A DNA stretch of 13,749 nt from a bacterium (lineage in GTDB: Bacteria > Pseudomonadota > Alphaproteobacteria > Rs-D84): positions 1-13,749 of the forward strand of contig JAAVBR010000001.1 in the NCBI GenBank assembly GCA_014802705.1, in the 5' to 3' direction. The stretch's first letter is position 1. Every line of letters starts with the position of its first letter. This document shows positions 1 through 7,374 of this stretch, one piece after another. The notes beneath the pieces were generated by a model. That model worked only from the letters and a program-made list of their open reading frames with translations. It had not been told where the DNA came from and did no database searches. The translations under genes and the position numbers were made by a program.

Positions 1-279
1 GTCGGGATGATGATCCAGCGTTGCCATAAATGGCGCCAAAAAAGAAAACAATACATGGACCAGGCACGCCAAACCGCCGATGCGATTGAACGCGAACGCC
101 TGATGCAGGCCGCCGAACACTATGGTCGCATTGTGGCCGCCGAACAGGGCAAGATTGATTCCCAACGCGCCCCGGGGGACAAAGGCGCCACCACCGCCAT
201 CGCCAATCCCGATAACGCGACGGATGATGCATCGGACGAAGAAGACGGGTTTGCGGATTTCGTCACAAACCTGAAATAA
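1..279 (+). CDS. DUF4167-like protein, C-terminal part (5' end outside window)
   Basis: The frame is open from base 1 and ends in TAA at 277-279. The first in-window ATG pair is at 7-12, with no room for a visible ribosome binding site, so the true start is probably upstream. The visible part is basic and helical (KWRQKRKQYMDQAR), then has the pattern RLMQAAEHYGRIVAAEQ. This resembles the 'AENYxQHAEHYxRIIAA' end of the DUF4167 domain, found in many alphaproteobacterial proteins, some described as RNA-binding-like. The tail is acidic and low in complexity (DDASDEEDGFADF). The function of DUF4167 is not established. The family match is a by-eye resemblance over about 20 residues; an unrelated coiled protein is possible. 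The next gene, dnaX, has its own promoter 16 nt after this stop. Confidence 0.55.
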   Translation, partial: VGMMIQRCHKWRQKRKQYMDQARQTADAIERERLMQAAEHYGRIVAAEQGKIDSQRAPGDKGATTAIANPDNATDDASDEEDGFADFVTNLK

Positions 280-294
280 ATCACGTTTTAATTG

Positions 295-322
295 TTGAAA
301 TCCGACTTTGTTTTGTTATCCT
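295..322 (+). promoter_or_regulatory. Probable sigma-70 promoter of dnaX
   Basis: A -35 box TTGAAA (295-300) and a -10 box TATCCT (317-322) are separated by 16 nt. The -10 is preceded by TG one base upstream (TGTTATCCT, 314-322), an extended -10. The predicted start is near 329, giving a leader of about 19 nt that holds the ribosome binding site AAGGAAAG (332-339) and little else. Confidence 0.6.
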
Positions 323-347
323 GTACGGCATAAGGAAAGTTGCAGCC

Positions 348-2018
348 ATGGATAACAATTACACAGTTTTGGCCCGTAAATATCGCAGCCAAGATTTTCA
401 ATCACTGATCGGCCAAGATGTCTTGGTCAAAACATTGACGACCGCCATCAACACGTCGCGCATTGCGCACGCCTATATCTTTACCGGGATTCGCGGCACG
501 GGGAAAACCAGTACCGCGCGTATTCTGGCCAAGGCGTTGAACTGTCTGTCGGGGGATGCGGCGACCGCAACGCCGTGCGGTGTGTGTGAAAACTGTCGCG
601 CGATTGCGGCCGGCCAACACATTGACGTGATGGAAATCGACGCGGCGTCGCATACGGGCGTGGACAATATGCGCGATATTTTGGATGCGGCGCAATACCG
701 GCCCACCAACGGCCGGTACAAGGTCTATATTATTGACGAAGTTCACATGTTATCCACGTCGGCGTTTAATGCGCTGCTGAAAACACTGGAAGAACCGCCG
801 GCCCATGTTATCTTTATCTTGGCGACCACCGAAATCCGCAAGGTTCCCGTTACCATCCTGTCCCGGTGCCAGCGTTTCGACCTGGTTCGGGTGCCGGTGG
901 AAACATTGAAAAAACATTTTGAATGGATCGCGGGCCAGGAACAGATTGAACTGTCCGATGCGGCGAACGAATTGTTGGCGCGCGCCGCCGACGGGTCGGT
1001 CCGTGACGGATTGTCCCTGTTAGACCAGGCCATTGCCCAAACAGGCGGCCACGTGGACGAAGCCGCGGTGTTGAGCATGCTGAAACGCGCCGACCGCGGG
1101 GTGGTGATGGACTTTATGCGCACATTGCTGTCGGGCGACACGGCGGCGGCGTTGGATATGGCGGACCAGATTTATACCAACGGGGCGGATTTGGCCATGT
1201 TGCTGACCGACATGATGGAATGGACCCATTGGGCCACCCGTATGCACCCGGCCCTGCGCGCGGGGGACGCGACATCGTCGCCCTATACCGCCGACGGCCG
1301 CGAACAAATCCGTGATATTATCAAAGATGTGACGTTAAACACCCTGTCCCGTATTTGGCAGGTGATGGTGGCCGCCGCCCCGGAAATGCAGGCGGCGGGT
1401 AATCCGAAACAATGCTTTGATATGTTGATTGTGCGGTTGATGAACATTGCGGATATTCCCGCGATTCCCGAATTGTTAAAGCAGCATGCCGCCCATCCGG
1501 CGCCGACCCCGGCGCCCGCACGGCCTGCGGCCGCCGCATCCCCCGCACCGGCAACGCCGGCACCATCGGCCGCGCCCGCGGCTGCCCCCGCGCCGGCCCC
1601 GGAAATGCCCGCGGCCGCCGCCCCGGTGGCCCCCGATCCGATGGCGGGCCCTGCGCCCCAATCGGACGTTGCGCCCCAGGATACCGCCATCACATCGGCG
1701 GCGGAACTGGGCAATGCGTTACAGGCGGCACGGGAAATCCTGCTCTATTCTTATTACAGCAGTAACATAGAGGTTTCGGAAATTTCGGACGCCCATATCA
1801 AATATTTTGATCGCAAGGGGGAGGCGGACTTTGCCCCGAAATTGGCGGCGTGGTTACAGCAACAGACCGGTGTGGCCTGGACCCTGGAACGCATTGCGCA
1901 ATCCGAACACCATCAAACGATGACCGAACAGAAAAACCAAGAACTTCAGGCCGACCCCTTGGTTGCCAGCGCCATGTCTTTGTTTGCCGACGCGACGATC
2001 GTTGGGGTGACCAAATAA
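348..2018 (+). CDS. dnaX: DNA polymerase III subunit gamma/tau
   Basis: This is the clamp-loader AAA+ ATPase that loads the beta clamp and, in its long form, ties the loader to the polymerase. The Walker A motif GIRGTGKT is at residues 47-54. The zinc module cysteines are C66, C77, C80 and C83, with the usual spacing. The DEVH Walker B box is at 130-133, ATTE at about 159-162, and the SRC motif with the arginine finger at 172-174. Residues about 382-445 form a Pro/Ala-rich linker, followed by a C-terminal tau-type domain (about 450-556) ending near DPLVASAMSLF. The length, 556 aa, is normal for an alphaproteobacterial tau. The ATG at 348 follows AAGGAAAG with about 8 nt spacing. I see no A-rich slippery heptamer of the E. 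coli type near the linker, so a frameshifted gamma form is not supported. The gene is followed by a pilin-like gene 20 nt downstream, not by the usual ybaB-recR pair. Confidence 0.97.
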   Translation: MDNNYTVLARKYRSQDFQSLIGQDVLVKTLTTAINTSRIAHAYIFTGIRGTGKTSTARILAKALNCLSGDAATATPCGVCENCRAIAAGQHIDVMEIDAASHTGVDNMRDILDAAQYRPTNGRYKVYIIDEVHMLSTSAFNALLKTLEEPPAHVIFILATTEIRKVPVTILSRCQRFDLVRVPVETLKKHFEWIAGQEQIELSDAANELLARAADGSVRDGLSLLDQAIAQTGGHVDEAAVLSMLKRADRGVVMDFMRTLLSGDTAAALDMADQIYTNGADLAMLLTDMMEWTHWATRMHPALRAGDATSSPYTADGREQIRDIIKDVTLNTLSRIWQVMVAAAPEMQAAGNPKQCFDMLIVRLMNIADIPAIPELLKQHAAHPAPTPAPARPAAAASPAPATPAPSAAPAAAPAPAPEMPAAAAPVAPDPMAGPAPQSDVAPQDTAITSAAELGNALQAAREILLYSYYSSNIEVSEISDAHIKYFDRKGEADFAPKLAAWLQQQTGVAWTLERIAQSEHHQTMTEQKNQELQADPLVASAMSLFADATIVGVTK

Positions 2019-2038
2019 TCAAACCGGGGGGATAAATC

Positions 2039-2500
2039 ATGCGACATGAATCGGGACGATCCTTGATCGAAGTTATCGGTGTCTTGGCCATTGCGGCCAT
2101 TATGACATCGCTCGCCATCACCATGTTTTCGACCATTCGTCATCGCCAAATTCGGACGGTGGCCGCCGCCGACCTGGCCCAGGTGGTCAAAAACGTCCGC
2201 CTGTTGATGGGCGCGCGCGGGGATTATACGGGCCTGTCGGTGGATTATTTGGTCAAGGCCGGGGCCCTGCGCAACACGCACGCGCCGATCGGCAACGCAT
2301 GGACCGTCACCAGTGGGACCGATCGCCAAACCTTTGTCATCACCCTGATGGGATTGAGCGAGGGGGAATGTGATTTCTTTGTTGCTGCGCCCCCGACCTG
2401 GGCCAGTTTGTTGCGTGTCAACGGTGCCGACGTTGTGGACGGGGAAACGGTCTATTGCCTGACGTCGCCCAATAATCAGATTGCATTTGTGGCCGAATAA
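2039..2500 (+). CDS. Type 4 pilin-like protein with prepilin leader
   Basis: The 153-aa product starts with a short leader ending in Gly6, followed by RSLIEV and a hydrophobic stretch to about residue 30. This is the class III (prepilin peptidase) signal layout: cleavage after G6, Glu at +5 (E11), and the helix serving as membrane anchor and assembly spine. A globular domain follows, with a cysteine pair C111 and C140, the position of the C-terminal disulfide loop in pilins. The run PIGNAWTVTSG followed by FVITLMGLSEGEC resembles the PilS/type IVb major pilin family ('NxxGGxvxV... F.I.y.gvp...C'). Residue +1 is Arg where Phe or Met is usual. The start is supported by GGGGGGAT at 2026-2033. 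The gene lies 20 nt after dnaX and overlaps the next gene by 1 nt, so it is probably cotranscribed. No assembly ATPase or prepilin peptidase gene is in the window. It could be a minor pilin or pseudopilin. Confidence 0.75.
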   Translation: MRHESGRSLIEVIGVLAIAAIMTSLAITMFSTIRHRQIRTVAAADLAQVVKNVRLLMGARGDYTGLSVDYLVKAGALRNTHAPIGNAWTVTSGTDRQTFVITLMGLSEGECDFFVAAPPTWASLLRVNGADVVDGETVYCLTSPNNQIAFVAE

Positions 2501-3168
2501 TGATACGACGCGCGGGGATTTTTTTCTTGTGCCTGATGTGCGGTGCCTGCGGCGGGTATCACAGCCCGGCGCGTTCCACATGGCCGACATATTTGGCCGG
2601 CGCGTCCATGACCGATATGACGGACGCCGCCCGCGTGGCCAAGCGGCCCGTGTACCTGGGGGCCGGCGGTCGCCTGGTGGGGGATGTGGTGGCCGCCGCC
2701 CAATATGGTAACAAGGCAGACGCCGACAACGCCGCCGCGGTGTCGTATATGTCGGGGCTGGAAATGGCGCTGTATGATGCCCTGCGCAAGCCCGGCATTT
2801 CGGTCCAGCGGGCCGGCACCGACGTCGTGGTGATTTTGGTGCGCGACGCGATTATGGAATTGGACGTGCCCGACATTTCGGCGACCGGTGATGACACCCT
2901 GAAAACCATTGCCCAGATTTTGCGCAAATATGATGCGACCTTTATCGAAATTGCAGGATATACCGACGCCATGCGGGATACGTCGGCGGCGCATCGGCTG
3001 TCCCTGGATATGGCGTCCCGCGTGGGCGTCCATTTGACGCAGCATAAGATCAACACCGCGCGATTGTTTATTGTGGGCCGCGGCGCGTCGCGTCCCATTG
3101 CCGCCCAGGATGATATTGGGCGCCTGACCAATCGGCGGGTGGAAATTCGGATTGCGCCGGCCCGTTGA
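2500..3168 (+). CDS. OmpA-like peptidoglycan-associated lipoprotein
   Basis: The 222-aa product has an N-terminal lipoprotein-type signal (basic MIRR, hydrophobic core, then CGAC). C17 is the likely lipidated residue, although position -3 is Cys rather than Leu, so the lipobox is atypical. Residues about 105-220 form an OmpA C-terminal-like domain: GYTD at 153-156, a helix with HRLSLDMASRV, the GRGASRPI strand-turn at 193-200, and NRRVEIRI at 211-218. Family members anchor the outer membrane to peptidoglycan. The Asp that contacts diaminopimelate is present (D156), but the partner Arg of the LSxxRA motif is Met (M171). Residues 18-100 match nothing I recognise. Its ATG shares the last A of the upstream stop codon (TAATG), which indicates translational coupling to the pilin-like gene. 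No terminator is visible after its TGA. Confidence 0.85.
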   Translation: MIRRAGIFFLCLMCGACGGYHSPARSTWPTYLAGASMTDMTDAARVAKRPVYLGAGGRLVGDVVAAAQYGNKADADNAAAVSYMSGLEMALYDALRKPGISVQRAGTDVVVILVRDAIMELDVPDISATGDDTLKTIAQILRKYDATFIEIAGYTDAMRDTSAAHRLSLDMASRVGVHLTQHKINTARLFIVGRGASRPIAAQDDIGRLTNRRVEIRIAPAR

Positions 3169-3197
3169 TGGGGCGGCGGCGGGCGACAACTTTCGCC

Positions 3198-3226
3198 TTT
3201 GCATTTCCAATTTTTATTGCTATACT
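3198..3226 (+). promoter_or_regulatory. Probable promoter of the OmpH/Skp-like gene
   Basis: A -35-like TTTGCA (3198-3203) lies 17 nt before TATACT (3221-3226). The -10 is extended (TGCTATACT, 3218-3226). Transcription would start near 3233, leaving a leader of about 24 nt that contains the AAGGAAGGA ribosome binding site (3244-3252). The promoter sits just after the OmpA-like stop codon. Confidence 0.65.
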
Positions 3227-3256
3227 TTTTTCAACCAAAACCAAAGGAAGGATACA

Positions 3257-3928
3257 ATGGCAAACAAGAACACATCGGCGCCGGTGGCCCCGGCGGCAAA
3301 ACAGTACGCAAAATATGGCATTATCGCGGCCGTGGTGATCGCGGTGGCGGCGGCCGGCATCTGGGCGGTGTCGCGCACCCATTCGTCGGGCGCGACGGTG
3401 GCGCAATCGTTGGAAACCGTGTCGGCGGATGCGGCGACGGCGGCGGAACTGCGCGTGGCGGTGATTCGGATGGACGCCATCCAATCGGACGCGGCGGCGT
3501 TAAAAGACCTGCGCAAGCAAAAGGAAGCGTTTGAAAGCAAACTGCGTGACGAATTGACCCGCGAACAAAAGGCCCTGGAAAAAGAAAAGGCGGAAATTGA
3601 AAAGTCCCAGGATGTCCTGTCCCAGGATGCCCTGCAACGTCGCGTGATGGATTATCAAAAACGCGTGACGGCCCTGCAACGGGATTTGACCGAACGGGCA
3701 CAGAGCATTGATATCGCGTTCCAAAACGCCCTGAACGAAGTGCAATCCAAGCACCTGGATCCGGTGATCGAAGGCATTATTGCGAAAAAGAATCTGTCCC
3801 TGGTGATTGACGGGCGCTTTGCGCGCATCGGGCAAAAGGCCACCAACCTGGACATCACGAATGATGTGATTACGGCCCTGGACAAGAAAGTCAAGACGGT
3901 CAAAATGGCCACCCCCAAAGGGTTCTAA
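3257..3928 (+). CDS. OmpH/Skp-family periplasmic protein, probably membrane-anchored
   Basis: The 223-aa product belongs to the OmpH/Skp family of trimeric periplasmic holdases that escort unfolded outer-membrane proteins. Evidence: a short beta segment RVAVIRMDAIQ (66-76), as at the Skp N-terminus; a long charged helix from about 80 to 160 (KDLRKQKEAFESKLRDEL, then EKEKAEIEKSQ), consistent with the coiled-coil tentacles; and a closing beta segment LSLVIDGRFARIG (180-192) with the DIT..VI..LD ending (199-209). A single hydrophobic segment at about 20-38 lies behind an 18-residue hydrophilic N-terminus. There is no clear AxA cleavage site, so it may stay anchored in the inner membrane rather than be released. 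The ATG at 3257 follows AAGGAAGGA (3244-3252). An in-frame ATG at 3152 would overlap the previous gene and lie upstream of the promoter, so I did not use it. It is a single-gene unit with its own promoter and terminator. Confidence 0.85.
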   Translation: MANKNTSAPVAPAAKQYAKYGIIAAVVIAVAAAGIWAVSRTHSSGATVAQSLETVSADAATAAELRVAVIRMDAIQSDAAALKDLRKQKEAFESKLRDELTREQKALEKEKAEIEKSQDVLSQDALQRRVMDYQKRVTALQRDLTERAQSIDIAFQNALNEVQSKHLDPVIEGIIAKKNLSLVIDGRFARIGQKATNLDITNDVITALDKKVKTVKMATPKGF

Positions 3929-3960
3929 AAAAAATCCCCCGGAAACCGGGGGATTTTTTT
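3929..3960 (+). terminator. Rho-independent terminator after the OmpH/Skp-like gene
   Basis: The stem CCCCCGG (3936-3942) and CCGGGGG (3946-3952) closes an AAA loop. It is flanked by an A-run before and a T-run after (3954-3960). It starts directly at the stop codon. The A-run makes it symmetric, so it could stop transcription from either side. Confidence 0.9.
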
Positions 3961-4079
3961 AGGTATTATAAATGATAGTCGACCCGGTCCCGTGCGAACA
4001 GGATTCGTGTGGCTGGCCCCAGGTGGGGGGAGGGTCATCACAAGGGGCCGTTTTCTGTCCGCGGATCTTACTTTTTCCC

Positions 4080-4108
4080 TTTATTCGTATGGGGCTTTGT
4101 GTTATAAT
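4080..4108 (+). promoter_or_regulatory. Probable promoter of the Cys-repeat protein gene
   Basis: A consensus TATAAT (4103-4108) is preceded by TG at the extended position (TGTTATAAT, 4100-4108). The -35 region at 17 nt spacing is poor (TTTATT, 4080-4085), as often tolerated with an extended -10. The start would be near 4115, with the ribosome binding site CGGAG at 4123-4127. Confidence 0.65.
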
Positions 4109-4134
4109 AAAGTCATAAATAACGGAGTGAGTCG

Positions 4135-7100
4135 ATGTTTTTCATACAAAAAACACTTGGATTTATGGCGGTTTTGATGGCCACAACGGCGGCCGGCGCG
4201 GTGACGGCGCGGCCCAGTATGGTGACGACGCCCGGGTCGCGGATGCCGACCATGGCGGCCTATTTAAACGGTCTGACATCGACGACGGTCAGTGGGGGCA
4301 CATCCGGATCCACGGCATATTTGGAAAACGCCGAATGCATTGAAAACTATACCTCCTGTCTAAAGGGGAATGATGTTTGTGGTTCGGATTTTGCCGAATG
4401 CACGAACAAATCGCTGTTCTTTTCCAAGCGGCCGCTGTGCACATCGGTCTTGATGCAGTGTTCGGCGTCCGGGATTCAAGACCTGTTTGGCGTTGCCGAT
4501 CAACGGCAATTTGCGAACAAAGACGCCAATGGGGAATACGTCTATCCCTTGGCGGGCAGTGTTCTGGGCCAATTGATCGAGGCATCGTATCTGGCCAACC
4601 GTTATGATACATCGACCTGTGTGAAACGCTATACATCGTGCCTGCAAAAGACCGACGTGTGTGGGGCGGACTTTGAATTGTGCACCGATGATACGGAATT
4701 TAAAAAGCAAAAATTGTTCTGTGAATCCACCCTGGCGCGGTGCGAATCTGATGGGATCAAAGAATTATTTGGCACCACCAGCACCAGCAGTGCCCCGTTA
4801 AACGGCAGCCGTCTGCGCATCATGATTGACGAAGGGCTGGAATTGGCGTCGGTGAACGCGATCAATACCTGTTTCCGGGTGGCGGATCAGTGTATTTTGA
4901 ATGCGTGTGCCGCGAACCCCTATAAGTGTAAAGAAGGCGCCGATCTGAATGTGTCCGGTTTGGTGGATGCCCTGAATGCCCAAGACAAGGGCGAGGATGC
5001 CAAAAAAGTTTCGGATGCGTGGGGACAATTGAGCCGTAATGACGTCGCGGGCTTTATCCGCAACGCGTGCCAGGATACCATCGGCGGAAACAGATTCTGT
5101 TATATGACGGCGAACAATGGCAAAGCGCCGACGCAGGCCAATTTGCTGGATGAAGATAATCGCAATGACGTGTTCAGCGATTTGTACAGTAAACGTATGA
5201 ACAACGCCATGGGGGTCAAGATTGACCAATTGATCGAAAACTTTGACAACAAAACCAAACAACGTTGCCAGGATACGGTCATCCAATGCGCGATGTCCAG
5301 TTGCGGCGGCGGGTCGGGCTTGGCATGCTATAACATTGCGACGAAGGCCACGAACAGCAACGCGGATAATTTCGATGTGGATATTACCCGCGCGGAAAGC
5401 AGTATTAAATCAGGCTGTGCCGTCATTGTGAACGAAGACACCAGTTGCAAGTACGCCATGGCGACATTGGATTCGACAACCGGTCTGTTGAGTTTTGCGA
5501 CCGACAGTCTGTTTGAAAAAATCTTTACCGCGCCCAGCACCACCGCGGGATCCGATCCGCTGGGGGTTGTGGGGGCGTTGAATCGCCGCCTGGCCCAGAA
5601 TTTCAGCCCGGTTGCCATGGATAACCTGACGCTGCAATGTCAAAACGCGGCCAAGACCTGTGCCCGTAATGTCTGTGGCGAAGATTATGAAAATTGCTAT
5701 CGCAACCGCATGGATATTTATTCCGGTTTGACCAACACCAGCGACGGCAGTTATGATAAATCCATGAACAAGGTTGGTGGCGTGTTGGATCGCACCATTA
5801 TCACGGGGCTGTGTCTGGAATCGATGAAGGCCAATACACTCTGTGCCGAATTGATTCGGGCCAAGGCCTATTCATCGAATGCGGCCGTGACCGATGGGGG
5901 CGCGGTGTGGGGGTCGGCCAATACCGTGCGTGACGCATGGGTCAATACCGGTTCGACCGGGTTGATTGGATCGTCCAGCCTGACCAAGACCTGTTCTGCG
6001 GATGGTGGGGTGGTGGCCGAAAGTTTGCCAGCCACGGCGGATTGCGGTTCTTCGTTTACCTATACGGATGAAAATAATCAAGAACAAACGGTGACATATA
6101 ATTCAACGCCGGTCAATGAAAGCATGTATGCCCAGAATTTGGCGGCCCAGAATATCTTTCAGGCGGCGATTTCAGAATTGGAAATCGCAGCCCAGGGGGC
6201 GTATAACGCCAAACTGACCCAACAGATGAACAGATGTTTGTCGTCCAATAATGGGGGGATTGTCGGGAACAATGAAAACGGGTCGACGTTTATGTGGGCG
6301 CGGTTAAAAAGCGCCACGGTCCCGTCGAATTATACGATCGCGGGTCTGAAGGAAAACCAATTTGAACGCAGCAGTGAACTGTACGGGTCGTTCTGTCGTG
6401 TGCGGGTGTCGTTGACATCGAATGACAAAAATATCCAAGACAGAATTACGCAAGGGAACAAAACATGGGGAACCGCGTATTTTGCGGCGGGCGATGCCTT
6501 TACCTGTGGCAGCTGGATTCCGAAAAGCGAATTAGAGGCGCTGACCCAGCAAGTTGCCAAAGATGCCACCCAAGACATGGAAGAACGGCAAAAGCGCGAA
6601 CGCCGCCTGATGAGCTGGATCGGCGCCAGTGCCCTGGCGGTTGGCGGCGGTGTCCTGGGCAACCAGATGCAGCAGGGCAATATCCTGGGGGGCTTGACAG
6701 GGAAAACGGGCAAGAAGGAACTGGATAAGGATTTCACGGCAGAAAAAGCCAATTGTATCAGTAATGCAGGGAATGCCGAAGCGGCAGCCGGGGCCACGGA
6801 TCGTCTTACAAATTACACCAGAGTCTCTGCCTTTGAGGCAAATATGGCCGTCGCCAAACAGTCCGCAAAAGCGATGGGGCTCAATGTTGGTGGTATTGAG
6901 GAAAGTACCTTGGCTACAGAATGGAGAGATGCAATGGGGAAATTGGCCAGTGCCACCACCGAACCAGATAAAACAACCTCCAATGCCACCGCCGAAAAAG
7001 CTGCCGCGGCTGCCGTTGCGGCTGCCGTAAAGTTGAAGGGGCTTTGCCAGGGGCAAAAAGCCAAAACGGATGCTGATGGCAATGTCGTAAATACGAAAAA

Positions 7101-7320
7101 GAGCACCTATCTGGGGACGGGGTTGACTGCGCTGACGACAGGGGCGCTGGGGTATCTGGCGATAAACAAGATTGCCCGGAGCGTCCAAGATGGTACCCTG
7201 GACAAGGCCGAGCAGGCAGCCAAGGAAGAATGGATGGATGAAATCGGCAATCACATCAAGTGCGTCATCGGGTCTGAAGAGGTTGGATCGTACGGTGATA
7301 TCATCAGCACCAGCATGTAA
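4135..7320 (+). CDS. Large exported Cys-repeat protein of unknown function
   Basis: I do not recognise this 1061-aa protein. It begins with a signal peptide (hydrophobic core about 8-22, possible cleavage after VTA at residue 25). It contains five cysteine motifs of the form C-x6-C-x(4 or 6)-C-x(6 or 7)-C: C68/75/82/89, C162/169/176/183, C246/253/258/265, C378/385/390/398 and C502/509/514/521. The first two are clear duplications that share YTSCL, a DVCG.DF core, a second pair (C102/C109 and C196/C203) and the ending LFG. Further single Cys follow to C1043. Two hydrophobic segments, about 825-841 and 993-1011, bracket an Ala-rich, partly helical stretch (about 865-970), so the C-terminus may be membrane-inserted. 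The layout suggests a disulfide-rich envelope or surface protein, but no catalytic motif is visible. It is monocistronic, with its own promoter and terminator. The start is supported by CGGAG at 4123-4127. The coding call is very strong; no function is claimed. Confidence 0.9.
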   Translation: MFFIQKTLGFMAVLMATTAAGAVTARPSMVTTPGSRMPTMAAYLNGLTSTTVSGGTSGSTAYLENAECIENYTSCLKGNDVCGSDFAECTNKSLFFSKRPLCTSVLMQCSASGIQDLFGVADQRQFANKDANGEYVYPLAGSVLGQLIEASYLANRYDTSTCVKRYTSCLQKTDVCGADFELCTDDTEFKKQKLFCESTLARCESDGIKELFGTTSTSSAPLNGSRLRIMIDEGLELASVNAINTCFRVADQCILNACAANPYKCKEGADLNVSGLVDALNAQDKGEDAKKVSDAWGQLSRNDVAGFIRNACQDTIGGNRFCYMTANNGKAPTQANLLDEDNRNDVFSDLYSKRMNNAMGVKIDQLIENFDNKTKQRCQDTVIQCAMSSCGGGSGLACYNIATKATNSNADNFDVDITRAESSIKSGCAVIVNEDTSCKYAMATLDSTTGLLSFATDSLFEKIFTAPSTTAGSDPLGVVGALNRRLAQNFSPVAMDNLTLQCQNAAKTCARNVCGEDYENCYRNRMDIYSGLTNTSDGSYDKSMNKVGGVLDRTIITGLCLESMKANTLCAELIRAKAYSSNAAVTDGGAVWGSANTVRDAWVNTGSTGLIGSSSLTKTCSADGGVVAESLPATADCGSSFTYTDENNQEQTVTYNSTPVNESMYAQNLAAQNIFQAAISELEIAAQGAYNAKLTQQMNRCLSSNNGGIVGNNENGSTFMWARLKSATVPSNYTIAGLKENQFERSSELYGSFCRVRVSLTSNDKNIQDRITQGNKTWGTAYFAAGDAFTCGSWIPKSELEALTQQVAKDATQDMEERQKRERRLMSWIGASALAVGGGVLGNQMQQGNILGGLTGKTGKKELDKDFTAEKANCISNAGNAEAAAGATDRLTNYTRVSAFEANMAVAKQSAKAMGLNVGGIEESTLATEWRDAMGKLASATTEPDKTTSNATAEKAAAAAVAAAVKLKGLCQGQKAKTDADGNVVNTKKSTYLGTGLTALTTGALGYLAINKIARSVQDGTLDKAEQAAKEEWMDEIGNHIKCVIGSEEVGSYGDIISTSM

Positions 7321-7321
7321 T

Positions 7322-7353
7322 AAAAAATCCCGGGCACGGCCCGGGATTTTTTT
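7322..7353 (+). terminator. Rho-independent terminator after the Cys-repeat gene
   Basis: The stem TCCCGGG (7328-7334) and CCCGGGA (7340-7346) closes a CACGG loop. An A-run lies before it and a T-run after it (7347-7353). It begins immediately after the TAA at 7318-7320. Confidence 0.9.
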
Positions 7354-7374
7354 AGTTATAAGTTATAAAAGGGT

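Noticed and set aside
1283..1714. 143-aa antisense frame rich in Gly and Ala opposite dnaX
   Set aside because: It mirrors the Pro/Ala-rich linker of dnaX; high-GC repetitive codons keep the antisense open. No ribosome binding site.
348..2018. Programmed -1 frameshift in dnaX producing gamma
   Set aside because: No A AAA AAG-type heptamer near the linker. The only A-run (TTG AAA AAA CAT near 907) is in the ATPase module and not in the right phase.
3152..3256. Upstream start for the OmpH/Skp-like gene
   Set aside because: It would overlap the previous gene, precede the promoter at 3198-3226 and add a segment unlike a signal sequence. The ATG at 3257 has a strong ribosome binding site.
3992..4177. 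61-aa plus-strand frame before the Cys-repeat gene
   Set aside because: It runs through the promoter and start of the next gene, has no ribosome binding site and no recognisable sequence.
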